Of a stretch of DNA of 64,000 bases, positions 27,334 to 36,114 are shown piece after piece. Below the pieces are notes generated by a model that did no database searches, was not told the DNA's origin, and saw only the letters and a program-made list of their open reading frames with translations. Position numbers and translations under genes: made by a program. Source of the stretch: Roseiarcus sp963751165 (GTDB lineage Bacteria; Pseudomonadota; Alphaproteobacteria; Rhizobiales; Beijerinckiaceae); NCBI GenBank assembly GCA_963751165.1, contig CAVVTP010000009.1, forward strand, positions 280,061 to 344,060, read 5' to 3'. How positions within the stretch are numbered: position 1 is the first letter of the stretch; every line of letters begins with the position of its first letter.

Positions 27334-28332
27334 TTAGAGCGGGTTTCGATCGACCGGAATCGTCGCTCGCCATGATCGGCTGCACTTTGGGTCGCCGCCG
27401 CTGGTCTGCCTGATAAGGTACCGGGGGCGACCCCGGGTTTGGTCGTATATGCGGCCGATATATTCGCCGATGATTCCGAGTGTAACCAGCTGGGCGGAGC
27501 CGAAAAAAAGCAGCACCACCATCAGGGAGGTCCAGCCCTCTACGGTCTCTCCGCCAAAGAGCCGACGAAGTATGTAAGAGAGATAAAGCAGGGCAAGCAG
27601 AGCTGAAACACAGCCGCCATAGAAAGCGATCCGCAATGGGGTGACCGAGAAGGCCGTGATGGCGTCAATCGCGAAGCCGGTCATGCGACGCCAAGTATAG
27701 CTGGTCGTGCCTCCATTGCGAGCGCCGGCTACGAAGTGCAGAGTTGCGGTAGGAAAGCCGAGCCAGCTAATCATACCGCGTAGGAACAGACGTTGGTCGC
27801 CGAGCCTCAGCAGAGCGTCGAGAGCGGTGCGGTCAATGAGTTGGAAATCCGCAGCTCCTCGTACGATGTAGGTGTCCGAAACGAGATTGATGAGAGAGTA
27901 GAAAGCCCGCGATGTGACGCGCTTGGGGAAACCTGCGTCGGCGGTGTCATCCCGCACCGTCTGGACGACGGAATGCCCGCAGCGCCAGGCATCGACCATT
28001 TTGGGGATCAACTCAGGAGGATGCTGGAGGTCACAATCCAAGGTGATGACGGCGTGGCCGTTGGCGGCGCTCAGGCCAGCCCAAACGGCGGCCTGATGGC
28101 CGAAGTTGCGGGTCAGAGCGATCAATCGGACGCGCCCATCGTGCGCCGCAACGTCTTCGACAAGCCGGACCGTCGCATCACTTGAGCCGTCGTCGACGAA
28201 AATCAGCTCGAGATCGACGTCGAGGCCCGCAACCGCATGAGCAATTGCCTTGTGCACCGCCGCTATGTTGGCGGCCTCGTTATGTGCAGGCACGACCACA
28301 CTTAGGAGTGTTTTTGGTCCGAATGCGTTCAT
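27334..28332 (-). CDS. Polyprenyl-phosphate glycosyltransferase, GT2 family (GtrB / DPM1-like)
   Basis: Transfers a sugar from a nucleotide donor to an undecaprenyl-phosphate carrier on the inner face of the membrane. The N-terminal GT2 domain shows SVVVPAHNEAANI, FVDDGSSDAT and LDCDLQHPPE (a DxD-type site), and TRNFGHQAAVWAG. Two membrane helices follow, around GGCVSALLALLYLSYILRRL and VVLLFFGSAQLVTLGIIGEY, and the ending IGRIYDQTRGRPRYLI is typical of GtrB proteins. ATG 28332 overlaps the stop of the upstream SMR-type gene by four bases, so the genes are coupled. It is the last gene of a four-gene minus-strand operon for envelope glycan modification. Confidence 0.92.
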   Translation of the reverse strand: MNAFGPKTLLSVVVPAHNEAANIAAVHKAIAHAVAGLDVDLELIFVDDGSSDATVRLVEDVAAHDGRVRLIALTRNFGHQAAVWAGLSAANGHAVITLDCDLQHPPELIPKMVDAWRCGHSVVQTVRDDTADAGFPKRVTSRAFYSLINLVSDTYIVRGAADFQLIDRTALDALLRLGDQRLFLRGMISWLGFPTATLHFVAGARNGGTTSYTWRRMTGFAIDAITAFSVTPLRIAFYGGCVSALLALLYLSYILRRLFGGETVEGWTSLMVVLLFFGSAQLVTLGIIGEYIGRIYDQTRGRPRYLIRQTSGGDPKCSRSWRATIPVDRNPL

Positions 28333-28697
28333 TTGTCGCTCAAGCTGACAGCGGCGCAACCGGCGAATATCAGCAGCACGCCTGCGACCTTGAGCAGGCC
28401 GAGTTGCTCACCAAAGAACATTTCGGCGCCTGTTGTTGTAAACGCCAAGGTCAGCCCGATGGCCAAGGGAAACGCCGTCGATAAGGGCATTCGCGCAAGG
28501 ACGCCCAGCCAAAGGCAGAAGCTGAGAACGTACAGGGTGAGGCCGGCGCCCAGAAGAACCGCATCTCCCGAAAGCGCCAGCATTAGGCCGCCAGTGGCGG
28601 CAATGCGATTAAACGATCCCTTGAGCAAGAGCAGGCCCGTCGTGCTGGTCACCACATAAGTCGCTAGGAGTAAACAACTTTTCCCAAAATCTGACAT
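28329..28697 (-). CDS. Small four-helix membrane protein of the SMR/EamA type, possible lipid-linked sugar flippase
   Basis: A 122-residue protein with four hydrophobic helices, of the same size and build as EmrE and the ArnE/ArnF undecaprenyl-phosphate-aminoarabinose flippase subunits. Helices lie around CLLLATYVVTSTTGLLLLKG, LLGAGLTLYVLSFCLWLGVL, STAFPLAIGLTLAFTTTGAE and LLKVAGVLLIFAGCAAVSLS. ATG 28697 overlaps the stop of the methyltransferase gene by one base, and the stop overlaps the next start, so translation is tightly linked. Between a GtrB-like transferase and a large membrane protein its likely task is to move the lipid-linked sugar across the membrane, a job done by GtrA in known systems. 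Drug export is the alternative. Confidence 0.78.
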   Translation of the reverse strand: MSDFGKSCLLLATYVVTSTTGLLLLKGSFNRIAATGGLMLALSGDAVLLGAGLTLYVLSFCLWLGVLARMPLSTAFPLAIGLTLAFTTTGAEMFFGEQLGLLKVAGVLLIFAGCAAVSLSDK

Positions 28698-29428
28698 CAG
28701 CGAACGGCCTGGACGCAGCGGTCGAAGTTCGGACGTCGCGCTTCGATATAGGCGTAAAACGCGAAATGCCGGGCCGGCAAGGGAAACCACTTGATCCTCA
28801 GAGCCTCGAATAAATGACGTAGGACTCCGATGATCTCAACCGCGCTGTTGAGGTGCTCATGCCGCATGACCGGCGCGTAAGGCAGGCCAGTCCGCAAACG
28901 GTACGACACTCCGGTCGTAACGCGCCAGGAGAGCCCCCAGACCATGCCACCCTCGGCGGGAATGCCCGCTTGAAAGACGCCCCCTTCGGCGAGACGCAAC
29001 GCGCAGGCGGCGACGAGAGAGGGAAGATCCTCGACATGTTCAAGCACTGCGACGGAGAAGATTCGATCGTAACGCGCAGCTGCAGGAACGTCATGAATAC
29101 TCGCGTAAATGTGGTCGACGCACGCGATTTCGGGACTCCCGGCATAGAGCGCCGGGAGGGGCTCGACTATGTCATAGACGCTTGCGTGTTTTTCAAAGTG
29201 GCGATGATTGAGCGTGCCGGCGCCGATTTCGAGCAGCGTAGACCCCGGCGCGGCGGACGCAACCCGACGGTGCATCCAGCTTTCGAGCGAGGCGACGACG
29301 CGATAGAGGCCGCGCGCATTGACCCCGCGGTTGAGCTTGTATTCCTCGACGTATATGCGCGTGGCGGCCGCCGGCAAGGGCGGACGTCCGCGCGGGTAGC
29401 TGGCGAGTAATGCCGAAATATCGGTCAT
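28697..29428 (-). CDS. SAM-dependent methyltransferase (class I)
   Basis: A 243-residue methyltransferase. TLLEIGAGTLNHRHF is the SAM-binding loop (motif I), YDIVEPLPALY the following acidic strand, and YDRIFSVAVLEHVEDLPSLV the motif with the conserved His and Glu of the Methyltransf_11 type. The opening MTDISALLASYPRGRPPLP leads into a long N-terminal segment typical of enzymes acting on sugar or lipid-linked substrates. The start lies two bases after the stop of the upstream membrane protein gene, and its stop overlaps the next start. The operon implies that it methylates a sugar of the same surface glycan; this is inferred from context. Confidence 0.85.
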   Translation of the reverse strand: MTDISALLASYPRGRPPLPAAATRIYVEEYKLNRGVNARGLYRVVASLESWMHRRVASAAPGSTLLEIGAGTLNHRHFEKHASVYDIVEPLPALYAGSPEIACVDHIYASIHDVPAAARYDRIFSVAVLEHVEDLPSLVAACALRLAEGGVFQAGIPAEGGMVWGLSWRVTTGVSYRLRTGLPYAPVMRHEHLNSAVEIIGVLRHLFEALRIKWFPLPARHFAFYAYIEARRPNFDRCVQAVR

Positions 29429-29430
29429 CG

Positions 29431-31215
29431 CTAATCCGTGCGGGTCAGCGCGGCCAATTGCGAGGCCTCGCCGGGAACGTCGCTGCAAACTACGAGGCGC
29501 GCGCCAGCGCGGCAGGCGCCGCTAGCGACCGCACGCGCGCGGACGCGGTCGATGCCCGCGAACTCGCTCAGGTACACAGTCAATTCACCGTCGGCGGGGG
29601 CAGCCGCGCGGTCTGCCGCCTGTTCGGCGGCGCAGTCGGCATCGAACCTTGCGGCGTAAACGGAATTCACCGGCCGGTCGCTGAAAGCCGCCGCCAGCTC
29701 GATTTCGACCGCAACTTCCTGATTCCAGCTACGCTGCCTCGCGAGGCAGGAATATTCGGGCAGGATGCGCACGAGCCTATGCCGCGCAATCGCGGTCCGC
29801 CACGCCGCGAGGTCGATATGCGACGTTTCCGGCGCACGTGTGCGTTCGGACATCGCTTCCCGCAACGGCGCGGTGTCGATCCATTGCAACGACGTAGCCA
29901 TGAGTAGCAGCAAGGCGCCGCGCCGGCCGTATAGAGGTACGACCGCCGCGATCGACAGCGCGGTCAAGGCGTACATCACGGGCCAAAAGAAACGACCGCT
30001 CGATCGAAACGTCGACGTAAGAGCGACCAAAGGAGCGGTCAGGGGCAGCTCGAGGAGCTTCCAAGGGCCGAGGTAGACGACATTGGATAATGCAAAAAGC
30101 GAGCAGCCGAGCAACACGGCTAGCAGCCACGGATTTCGCGTGAAGCCTGCTTTCAGCGTATTCACTTGACGGAAGAAAGTCGCCAAAAGGAGGAACAGGA
30201 TTCCGCCGCCAAGGTAGCTGAACCCTTCGTATTGCCCTCGCGTGGCGTCCACCATGTACCCGCGCAGCGAAGGAACCAGGCCGCTCCCTTGAGGAACGAC
30301 AGGAGACAGCATATTCATTGAATAATATCCGAATCCTTCGGCCGCCAGGTCGCCGCGCGTAGACAGGTAGCCGGACAGGGCGATGACAACGCCTAGGAGC
30401 GCCGCCACGCCGAACAACACTGCAAAGGCGTTGCGCCATTCGAGCGAATGGTTCGTGACCGCCTGGGCGATTGTTGCGAGCACGATGTCCATCACCATCA
30501 CGAAAATGTACGTGTGGGTCCACAGAGCCAGCAGGGAAAGCCCGCCTGCTTGAGCAAACATTCTCGGCGCACTGTCCGAGTTTCGGTTTCGCAAATAGAA
30601 TATCAGCGCAAGCGGGACCTCGAATTGGGCCATGAGCGACATGTGGCCCCACCGCGCAAGGAGCGCCGGCATGGTCAGACCGGTGACCGTCGCCATCCCT
30701 GCGGCCACAAGGTTGCGCTGACCGAGCGTGGCGACGAGACCGGTCAGCGACATGGCGGAAGCCACGAAGCACAACGCGGTCCAGGCGCCGTAGAGATTGA
30801 CCGGCGCGCCGGTCGCGCGGAACACCAGCCTACCGGCGAGCGCGACCCACGGGATACTGTCAGTGAATATAATGTTCTCGCCCGTCGGCGTGGCCAACTT
30901 GGTCACGTGAAAGAGCGGCAGTTGCCAGCTGTCGCGCTGATAGAAGGCGTAGCCGCTCAACGCGGCAGGCATATCGGCCCAACTGTTGCCGACAATGCCG
31001 CGCGGGTTTTCCCAGTAGGGCGACACGCCAAGCAGAAAACCGGATTCGAACAGCCAGGCGCAATAAGCCGTACCCACCATGAAGCTGAGTATGAGGAGCA
31101 GTCGGAGCGGCCGTTCAGCTGTGAGATAGAGGCAGACCGTATCGAGCGCCGTGCTCGGCTCTCCCGCCCAGCGCCGGCGATCGATCAAATTCGCTTCGTA
31201 CGGCGCCACCGCCAA
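29431..31215 (-). CDS. Large polytopic membrane protein, DUF6311-like, possible GT-C glycosyltransferase
   Basis: A 594-residue membrane protein with about ten hydrophobic helices in the first 440 residues and a soluble periplasmic-type C-terminal part of about 130 residues. GENIIFTDSIPWVALAGRLV, with its F-x-D-S-I-P core, recalls DUF6311 proteins and the early loop of GT-C type transferases. RWGHMSLMAQFEVPLALIFY and STFRSSGRFFWPVMYAL also fit that group. It is the first gene of the operon with a methyltransferase, an SMR-type protein and a GtrB-like transferase. By analogy to Gtr systems it would move the sugar from the lipid carrier onto the acceptor glycan outside the membrane. That function is inferred. 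The start could be slightly downstream. Confidence 0.78.
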   Translation of the reverse strand: MAVAPYEANLIDRRRWAGEPSTALDTVCLYLTAERPLRLLLILSFMVGTAYCAWLFESGFLLGVSPYWENPRGIVGNSWADMPAALSGYAFYQRDSWQLPLFHVTKLATPTGENIIFTDSIPWVALAGRLVFRATGAPVNLYGAWTALCFVASAMSLTGLVATLGQRNLVAAGMATVTGLTMPALLARWGHMSLMAQFEVPLALIFYLRNRNSDSAPRMFAQAGGLSLLALWTHTYIFVMVMDIVLATIAQAVTNHSLEWRNAFAVLFGVAALLGVVIALSGYLSTRGDLAAEGFGYYSMNMLSPVVPQGSGLVPSLRGYMVDATRGQYEGFSYLGGGILFLLLATFFRQVNTLKAGFTRNPWLLAVLLGCSLFALSNVVYLGPWKLLELPLTAPLVALTSTFRSSGRFFWPVMYALTALSIAAVVPLYGRRGALLLLMATSLQWIDTAPLREAMSERTRAPETSHIDLAAWRTAIARHRLVRILPEYSCLARQRSWNQEVAVEIELAAAFSDRPVNSVYAARFDADCAAEQAADRAAAPADGELTVYLSEFAGIDRVRARAVASGACRAGARLVVCSDVPGEASQLAALTRTD

Positions 31216-31640
31216 TTCCTTCCGGATCGCTCTCGGTTAGCCAGCCGTCAGTAATTGAGTAATTCAAAGACGTCTTGAGCGCAGGCCGACGACGCCGGTG
31301 TTGTACAGGGACGCGCCAGGGAGCAAACGACCTCCTGAGGCACGGTCAGTTAAGTGGGCCAGACCACCTCTATTCTCCACTTCGATTGCAATCAATAGGA
31401 TAAAAACCTTAACCAATATTCTACCGCGATCAAAAGCACGGGGGAAATGCTTTCGTTGCGTGAGGCACCGCCGCCGGCACAATAGTGGAAATGGCTATCG
31501 TGAAGCCTGACGCTAGCCCAGCGCCTGATCGGCATGCTGAACTGGTATCGCGCCCTGTTCGTCGCCAAGCCGTCGACGCCGGCGCTAAGGTCGGCCCCGC
31601 AGGGTCGCCGGACAACTTAAGTGCTAGGAGCCATGGCTGC
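31216..31640. other. Intergenic with hydrolase remnant
   Basis: About 425 bases between the start of the glycan operon and the stop of the DUF1254 gene. It probably holds the promoter of the glycan operon. The only recognisable content is the epoxide hydrolase remnant at 31525-31603. Confidence 0.45.
31525..31603 (+). pseudogene. Fragment of an epoxide hydrolase-like gene
   Basis: The plus frame reads IGMLNWYRALFVAKPSTPAL, which matches TGMLNWYRALYVAEPPTPAL of the hydrolase at 26007-26870 in 16 of 20 positions. Only about 26 codons remain, with no start codon and no catalytic residues. It is a remnant of a paralogue rather than a recent copy, because the bases have diverged at many third positions. 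Confidence 0.75.
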
Positions 31641-32663
31641 TTACGGAACTGGCTCGGCAGCGGGCAGGGTCCAGGCGCCGTTGAGGACCTCGGGGCGTGG
31701 GCGGTAGAGGCGGACCATGTAGCTCCAGTCCGGCGGGGTTGGCAGGCAGTTGGCGACCTTGCCGTCGCAGCCGCCGAACTGGACGACCGCGGAGCCGTCC
31801 GTTTCGGTCTTCGCCGTGACGCTGTTGACCGTGTAGGCCTTCTGTGGGTTGGGGGCGAAACGGCCGTCGGAGTCATAGACGCTGATCGACCAGAAGCCGT
31901 CGACTGGGACGTCCTTCAGCGTGAGCCTGTAGACGGTCCTGCCGTCGTTGCCGGTGGGCGCCCGATTCAGATAGAGGGCCTCCTTCTCGGGAACGCCGCC
32001 CCAGGCGGCCCCCGCGCCGATCAAGCGCCGCACTGGGTCCACCGCTCCCCGCGGCCCGAACATCCCTTTGGCGTCGGGCAGCGTCTCGGCGAGAACGATC
32101 AGCGCGGTGCGCACGTCGACCTGGGTCGAGGCGTCCCAGTTCGTCACATGGAAGACGCCCGGGCCGCCCGGCTGCTCGACACTGATCGCGTCCTGCAGGG
32201 CGTTGACGGCAGCAACGTCCTTTGGATCGTCGGCATCGACATAGATGCGCACGGCGGCAAGGACGTAGCGCGTACCGATCTGGCTCTTCGACAGCGAATA
32301 GCGGCCCGGGCCGTACACGACCTCCGGCGTGTAGGCGTCCTCGTCCACCACCTGCATCGACATGAAGCGGCGGCCGGCCTCGGGAAGCGTGATCGTTACG
32401 GGGCCGGCGTCGAGATCGAAGACCGCCCCGGAGTAGAGCGTGTCGCGGTTGATCCGCGCGACGGTCTGCCGGTCGAGCGCGGTCGGCTCGCGGCGGTGGA
32501 GGAACCTGCCGAGGCCTCCGTCCTTGACGGCGCTGGCGAAGTAAAGGTCCGACTCGGCGCGCGGAAAGTTATCGGGCGTGACGGCGACGGCGGGCTCCGG
32601 CGGGCGAAGGGGCGCCGCTCCCGTCAGGGGCGCCGCCGCGGCGAGCAGCAGAACAAGATTCAT
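31641..32663 (-). CDS. Exported DUF1254/DUF1214 protein
   Basis: A 340-residue secreted protein. MNLVLLLAAAAPLTGAAPLR is a short signal peptide. The DUF1254 part includes RINRDTLYSGAVFDLDAGPV and SMQVVDEDAYTPEVVYGPGR. The DUF1214 part includes YRLTLKDVPVDGFWSISVYD and the C-terminal PDWSYMVRLYRPRPEVLNGA. The family is common in proteobacteria and its biochemical role is not established. ATG 32663 fits the signal peptide; an earlier in-frame start six residues upstream would put charged residues before it. The gene is divergent from the hydroxyacid dehydrogenase gene, sharing about 215 bases of upstream region. Confidence 0.88.
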   Translation of the reverse strand: MNLVLLLAAAAPLTGAAPLRPPEPAVAVTPDNFPRAESDLYFASAVKDGGLGRFLHRREPTALDRQTVARINRDTLYSGAVFDLDAGPVTITLPEAGRRFMSMQVVDEDAYTPEVVYGPGRYSLSKSQIGTRYVLAAVRIYVDADDPKDVAAVNALQDAISVEQPGGPGVFHVTNWDASTQVDVRTALIVLAETLPDAKGMFGPRGAVDPVRRLIGAGAAWGGVPEKEALYLNRAPTGNDGRTVYRLTLKDVPVDGFWSISVYDSDGRFAPNPQKAYTVNSVTAKTETDGSAVVQFGGCDGKVANCLPTPPDWSYMVRLYRPRPEVLNGAWTLPAAEPVP

Positions 32664-32878
32664 GGGCGTCTCCTGCAAGAATGCGAGCGTCGTTCCCGAC
32701 TGAAGGGTTTCGCAGGAACGAATTGCGACGCCGCTAGCGGCGAATTCTGTCCGTTTGACGATGGACCGGCAATCGGCCGCCGACGGATTGTTCGAGTGGC
32801 CAAGACCGGATGGGTTTCCAAAATTCCCGAGGATCGGCTACGCACCTTCGAGCTTCGACATTCTACAAGGAAACGCCG

Positions 32879-34069
32879 ATGCCCGCCCTCGACCGATGCC
32901 TGACCATCGACGACCTGAAGCGTCTGGCGCGTCGGCGCGTGCCGAAGATGTTCTTCGACTATGCCGATTTGGGCAGCTGGACCGAGACGACCTATCGCGA
33001 CAACGAGAACGATTTCCAGAAGATCAAGCTACGGCAACGCATTGCGGTGAACATGGAAGACCGTACGCTCAAGACGGACATGCTCGGCATGCCCGTCACG
33101 ATGCCGGTCGCGCTCGCACCCACGGGTCTCACCGGCATGCAGATCGCCGACGGCGAGATCCTTGCGGCGAAAGCGGCGGAAAAATACGGTATTCCATTCA
33201 CGCTTTCGACCATGAGCATTTGCTCGATCGAGGATATCGCGGAGAATACGCGGGCGCCCTTCTGGTTCCAGCTCTATGTGATGCGCGACCGCGGCTTCAT
33301 CGAGCGGCTGATCGACCGCGCCAAGGCCGCGAAATGCTCGGCGCTGGTGCTGACCATGGATCTGCAGATCCTGGGCCAGCGCCACAAGGACATCCGTAAC
33401 GGTCTGTCCGCGCCGCCAAAATTCACACTGAAACACGTCTGGCAGGTCGCGACCCGACCCCGATGGGCGATCGGAATGCTCAGCACTGAGCGGCGGACCT
33501 TCCGCAATCTCGCCGGCCATGTCGAAAATGCCGGCGATCTGAGCCAGCTTGCCGCCTGGACAAATTCCCAGTTCGATCCGAGGCTTTCCTGGAAGGACGT
33601 CGGCTGGGTCAAGGACCGGTTCGGCGGCAGGATCATCGTAAAGGGCGTGCTCGATCCCGAAGACGCGAAGCAGGCCGTCGCCCACGGCGCCGACGCAATC
33701 CTCGTGTCCAACCATGGCGGCCGGCAGCTGGATGGCGCGCCGTCGACGATCAGGGTTCTGCCGGAAATCATGGACGCTGTCGGCAGGCGGACGGAGGTCT
33801 ATCTCGACAGCGGAATCCGTTCGGGACAGGATATCCTGAAGGCGCTGGCGCTCGGTGCGAAATCAACCTTCGTCGGCCGCGCCTTCCTGTACGGGCTCGG
33901 CGCCGGCGGAGAGGCCGGCGTGTCCCGCGCACTCGAAATCCTCCGACGCGAGCTCGATATCACGATGGCGCTGTGCGGCGAGCGGGACGTCAAGAACCTC
34001 GGCTCGCGGAACGTCTATAGCAACGGACTGGTCGCAGCGGGAGAGAGTCGGGCTGAGCGGTCGCGGTAA
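32879..34069 (+). CDS. lldD: FMN-dependent alpha-hydroxy acid dehydrogenase (LldD family)
   Basis: Oxidises L-lactate or a related 2-hydroxyacid to the 2-oxoacid and passes electrons to the respiratory quinone pool. At 396 residues it has the family length. Landmarks are PVALAPTGLTGMQ (FMN site), TLSTMSICSIEDIAENTRAP, KGVLDPEDA with the FMN-binding Lys, and SNHGGRQLDG with the catalytic His and substrate-binding Arg; DSGIRSGQD and GRAFLYGLGAGGE bind the FMN phosphate. ATG 32879 follows AAGGA. Close relatives include glycolate- and mandelate-type enzymes, so lactate is the likely but unproven substrate. It is convergent with the ABC importer 36 bases downstream. Confidence 0.85.
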   Translation: MPALDRCLTIDDLKRLARRRVPKMFFDYADLGSWTETTYRDNENDFQKIKLRQRIAVNMEDRTLKTDMLGMPVTMPVALAPTGLTGMQIADGEILAAKAAEKYGIPFTLSTMSICSIEDIAENTRAPFWFQLYVMRDRGFIERLIDRAKAAKCSALVLTMDLQILGQRHKDIRNGLSAPPKFTLKHVWQVATRPRWAIGMLSTERRTFRNLAGHVENAGDLSQLAAWTNSQFDPRLSWKDVGWVKDRFGGRIIVKGVLDPEDAKQAVAHGADAILVSNHGGRQLDGAPSTIRVLPEIMDAVGRRTEVYLDSGIRSGQDILKALALGAKSTFVGRAFLYGLGAGGEAGVSRALEILRRELDITMALCGERDVKNLGSRNVYSNGLVAAGESRAERSR

Positions 34070-34105
34070 GACCCGCTTCATCGCGCGCTTGAGGGCGCAG
34101 GGCGG

Positions 34106-34871
34106 TCACGACGCCAGAGCATCCTCCTTCGCTCCGACCATGTATTGCACCAGCTCCTCCGCGTTCGTCCGTGCCGTCGCCTTCTCAGCGACCTTCCGGC
34201 CGCGGTGCATCACGATGACGCGGTCGGTGACGGCGAAGGCGTCGGGCAGGATGTGGGTGATGAGAATGACCGGAACGCCGCGCTCACGCAACGTGCGGAT
34301 AAGCTCGAGCACCTTGTGCTGCTCCGGCACGCCGAGATTGTTGGTCGGCTCGTCCATGATCATGAGCTTGGCGTCCCAATAGACCGCGCGGGCGATCGCC
34401 ACCGCCTGCCGCTGGCCGCCGGACAGAGTCTCGATCGGCTCGGTGAGGGTCGGAAAGCGGATCTGCAGCGAGTTCGAGGGTGTGGCGCGATTCGTCGCGC
34501 ATGCGCCGGTCGTCGAGCGTCTGAATGAGGCCGCCGAGGCGGCGCCTCTTCGCCTCCCGGCCGAGGAAGATATTGGCGCCGACGTCGAGATTGTTGGCCA
34601 GTGCGAGGTCCTGATAGATCGTCTCGATGCCGACGCGGCGCGCGTCCATCGGCGTCGCGAACTCGGCTTGCTTGCCGTCGAAAACGATTTCGCCTTCGTC
34701 CGGATGATAGACGCCGGACATGCATTTGACGAGCGTCGATTTGCCCGCGCCGTTGTCGCCGAGAAGGCCGACCACTTCGCCCTGGTGGACGTCGAGGCTC
34801 ACCTTGTCGACGGCGACGAGGCCGCCGAAGATTTTGGTCAGGGCGCGGATCGATAGCAGCGCCTCGCTCAT
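34106..34871 (-). CDS. Sugar-type ABC importer ATP-binding subunit, apparent frameshift
   Basis: Single-domain ATPase of about 254 residues after correction, as in FrcA-type importers rather than the double-domain RbsA/XylG type. Walker A is GDNGAGKST, the Q-loop is TIYQDLALANNLDVGANIFL, the signature is LSGGQ, Walker B is MIMDEP and the switch His is in ITHILPDAF. The first part ends DESRHTL and the second begins LQIRFPTLTEPIE in another frame. Reading GAGTTC at 34470-34475 as GAGTC gives RHTLDSLQIRF and joins them. The start overlaps the permease stop by four bases. With that repair the importer is complete. Confidence 0.88.
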
Positions 34872-36043
34872 CGTCGGGCACTCCCCTTCGCCCTGCCGAT
34901 GAGGAGGTCGCGCGACTGGTCGATCAGCACCGCGACGATGACGACCGCGCCGATCACGATGAACTGCCAGAAGGGGTCGACGTCGAGCATCACGAGACCT
35001 GTAGTCAGCACCGCGATGATGAGCGCGCCGATCACTGTTCCGATCACGGTTCCCGAGCCGCCCGACATGCTGACGCCGCCGATGATGACGGCCGCGATGG
35101 AGGATAGCAGCAGTGGGTCGCCGATGACCGAGGAGCCAGCGGTGAAGCGTAGCGTCGAGAGAACGCCCGCGACCCCGGACGTCGCCGCCGACAGCATGTA
35201 AAGCAGGATGATCACGCGATCGACCGGAATGCCGCTGCGGACGGAGGCGTCCATGCTGCCGCCGAGCGCGTAGGTGTGCCGGCCGAACTGGGTCCTGTGC
35301 AGGAGGAACATCGCCCAGGCGACGACGACGGCGGTCACGATGACCGGATAGGGCAGGACAATGTCCATGCGCCGCAAGAGTTCGCCGCTGACGTTCGGCC
35401 GGTGGAGAAGATGGATCCCACCGCTCTTGCCCCCAATATAGTAGATGAGGGCGTCGTTGCCGTAGGCGCGGATGCCCGCCGGCAGGCCGATCACCGTCGT
35501 GTTCTCCGACATGAGATAGGCGGCCCCGCGCACGATGAAGGACGTGCCGAGCGTGACGATGAAGGCCGGGACCTTCAGCTTGGAGATAATGACCCCGTTG
35601 ACGAAGCCGACGGCGGCCGCACCGCCGATGCCGGCGGCGAAGCCGACGACCACGGCCGGGAAGAGCGGCAGTCCGGAATTGAACGATCCGCGGATCGCCA
35701 GCGCCGAGAGGACTGAGGCGAGGCTCATCACCCAGCCGACCGACAGATCGATGCCGGCGGTGATGATGACGAAGGTCTGGCCGAGGCCGAGCAGCAGCAC
35801 CGGAACGATTGCGACGAGGATGTTCTGAGAATTGCGGACCGTAAGGAAATTCACCGATCCGCCCGTCGTCAGCGGCACCGCGACGACGAAGAACAGGACC
35901 ATCAGGCCGAGAAACACCCAGGCCCAGATGCGGCTCAGGAAGATCGCCGCGCGCTGTGCGGGCGTCAGCGCGCCGGAAGCGGCGGCGTGGGCGCCCCGCG
36001 CAGCCCTGACGGCGCGTTCAGTCACGACCTCGGTTCCTCGCAT
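34868..36043 (-). CDS. Sugar-type ABC importer permease (RbsC family)
   Basis: Membrane subunit of 391 residues, a homodimer in this class. The N-terminal 35 residues are soluble, then about ten helices follow. Family segments are GLGQTFVIITAGIDLSVGWV, the cytoplasmic loop KLKVPAFIVTLGTSFIVRGA, TQFGRHTYALGGSMDASVRS (the EAA-like coupling loop) and GDPLLLSSIAAVIIGGVSMS. An insert around NDALIYYIGGKSGGIHLLHR lies in a periplasmic loop. It is coupled to the ATPase by a four-base overlap and lies 71 bases downstream of the binding-protein gene. The class imports ribose-, xylose- or polyol-type solutes; the solute here is unknown. Confidence 0.93.
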   Translation of the reverse strand: MRGTEVVTERAVRAARGAHAAASGALTPAQRAAIFLSRIWAWVFLGLMVLFFVVAVPLTTGGSVNFLTVRNSQNILVAIVPVLLLGLGQTFVIITAGIDLSVGWVMSLASVLSALAIRGSFNSGLPLFPAVVVGFAAGIGGAAAVGFVNGVIISKLKVPAFIVTLGTSFIVRGAAYLMSENTTVIGLPAGIRAYGNDALIYYIGGKSGGIHLLHRPNVSGELLRRMDIVLPYPVIVTAVVVAWAMFLLHRTQFGRHTYALGGSMDASVRSGIPVDRVIILLYMLSAATSGVAGVLSTLRFTAGSSVIGDPLLLSSIAAVIIGGVSMSGGSGTVIGTVIGALIIAVLTTGLVMLDVDPFWQFIVIGAVVIVAVLIDQSRDLLIGRAKGSARR

Positions 36044-36114
36044 TTTTCACTGGATTTCGGCGTAGCGGGCGAGTCGAGGACGCCGAGGCGCCCTCGCTTG
36101 CATTGCTTAGCCTT

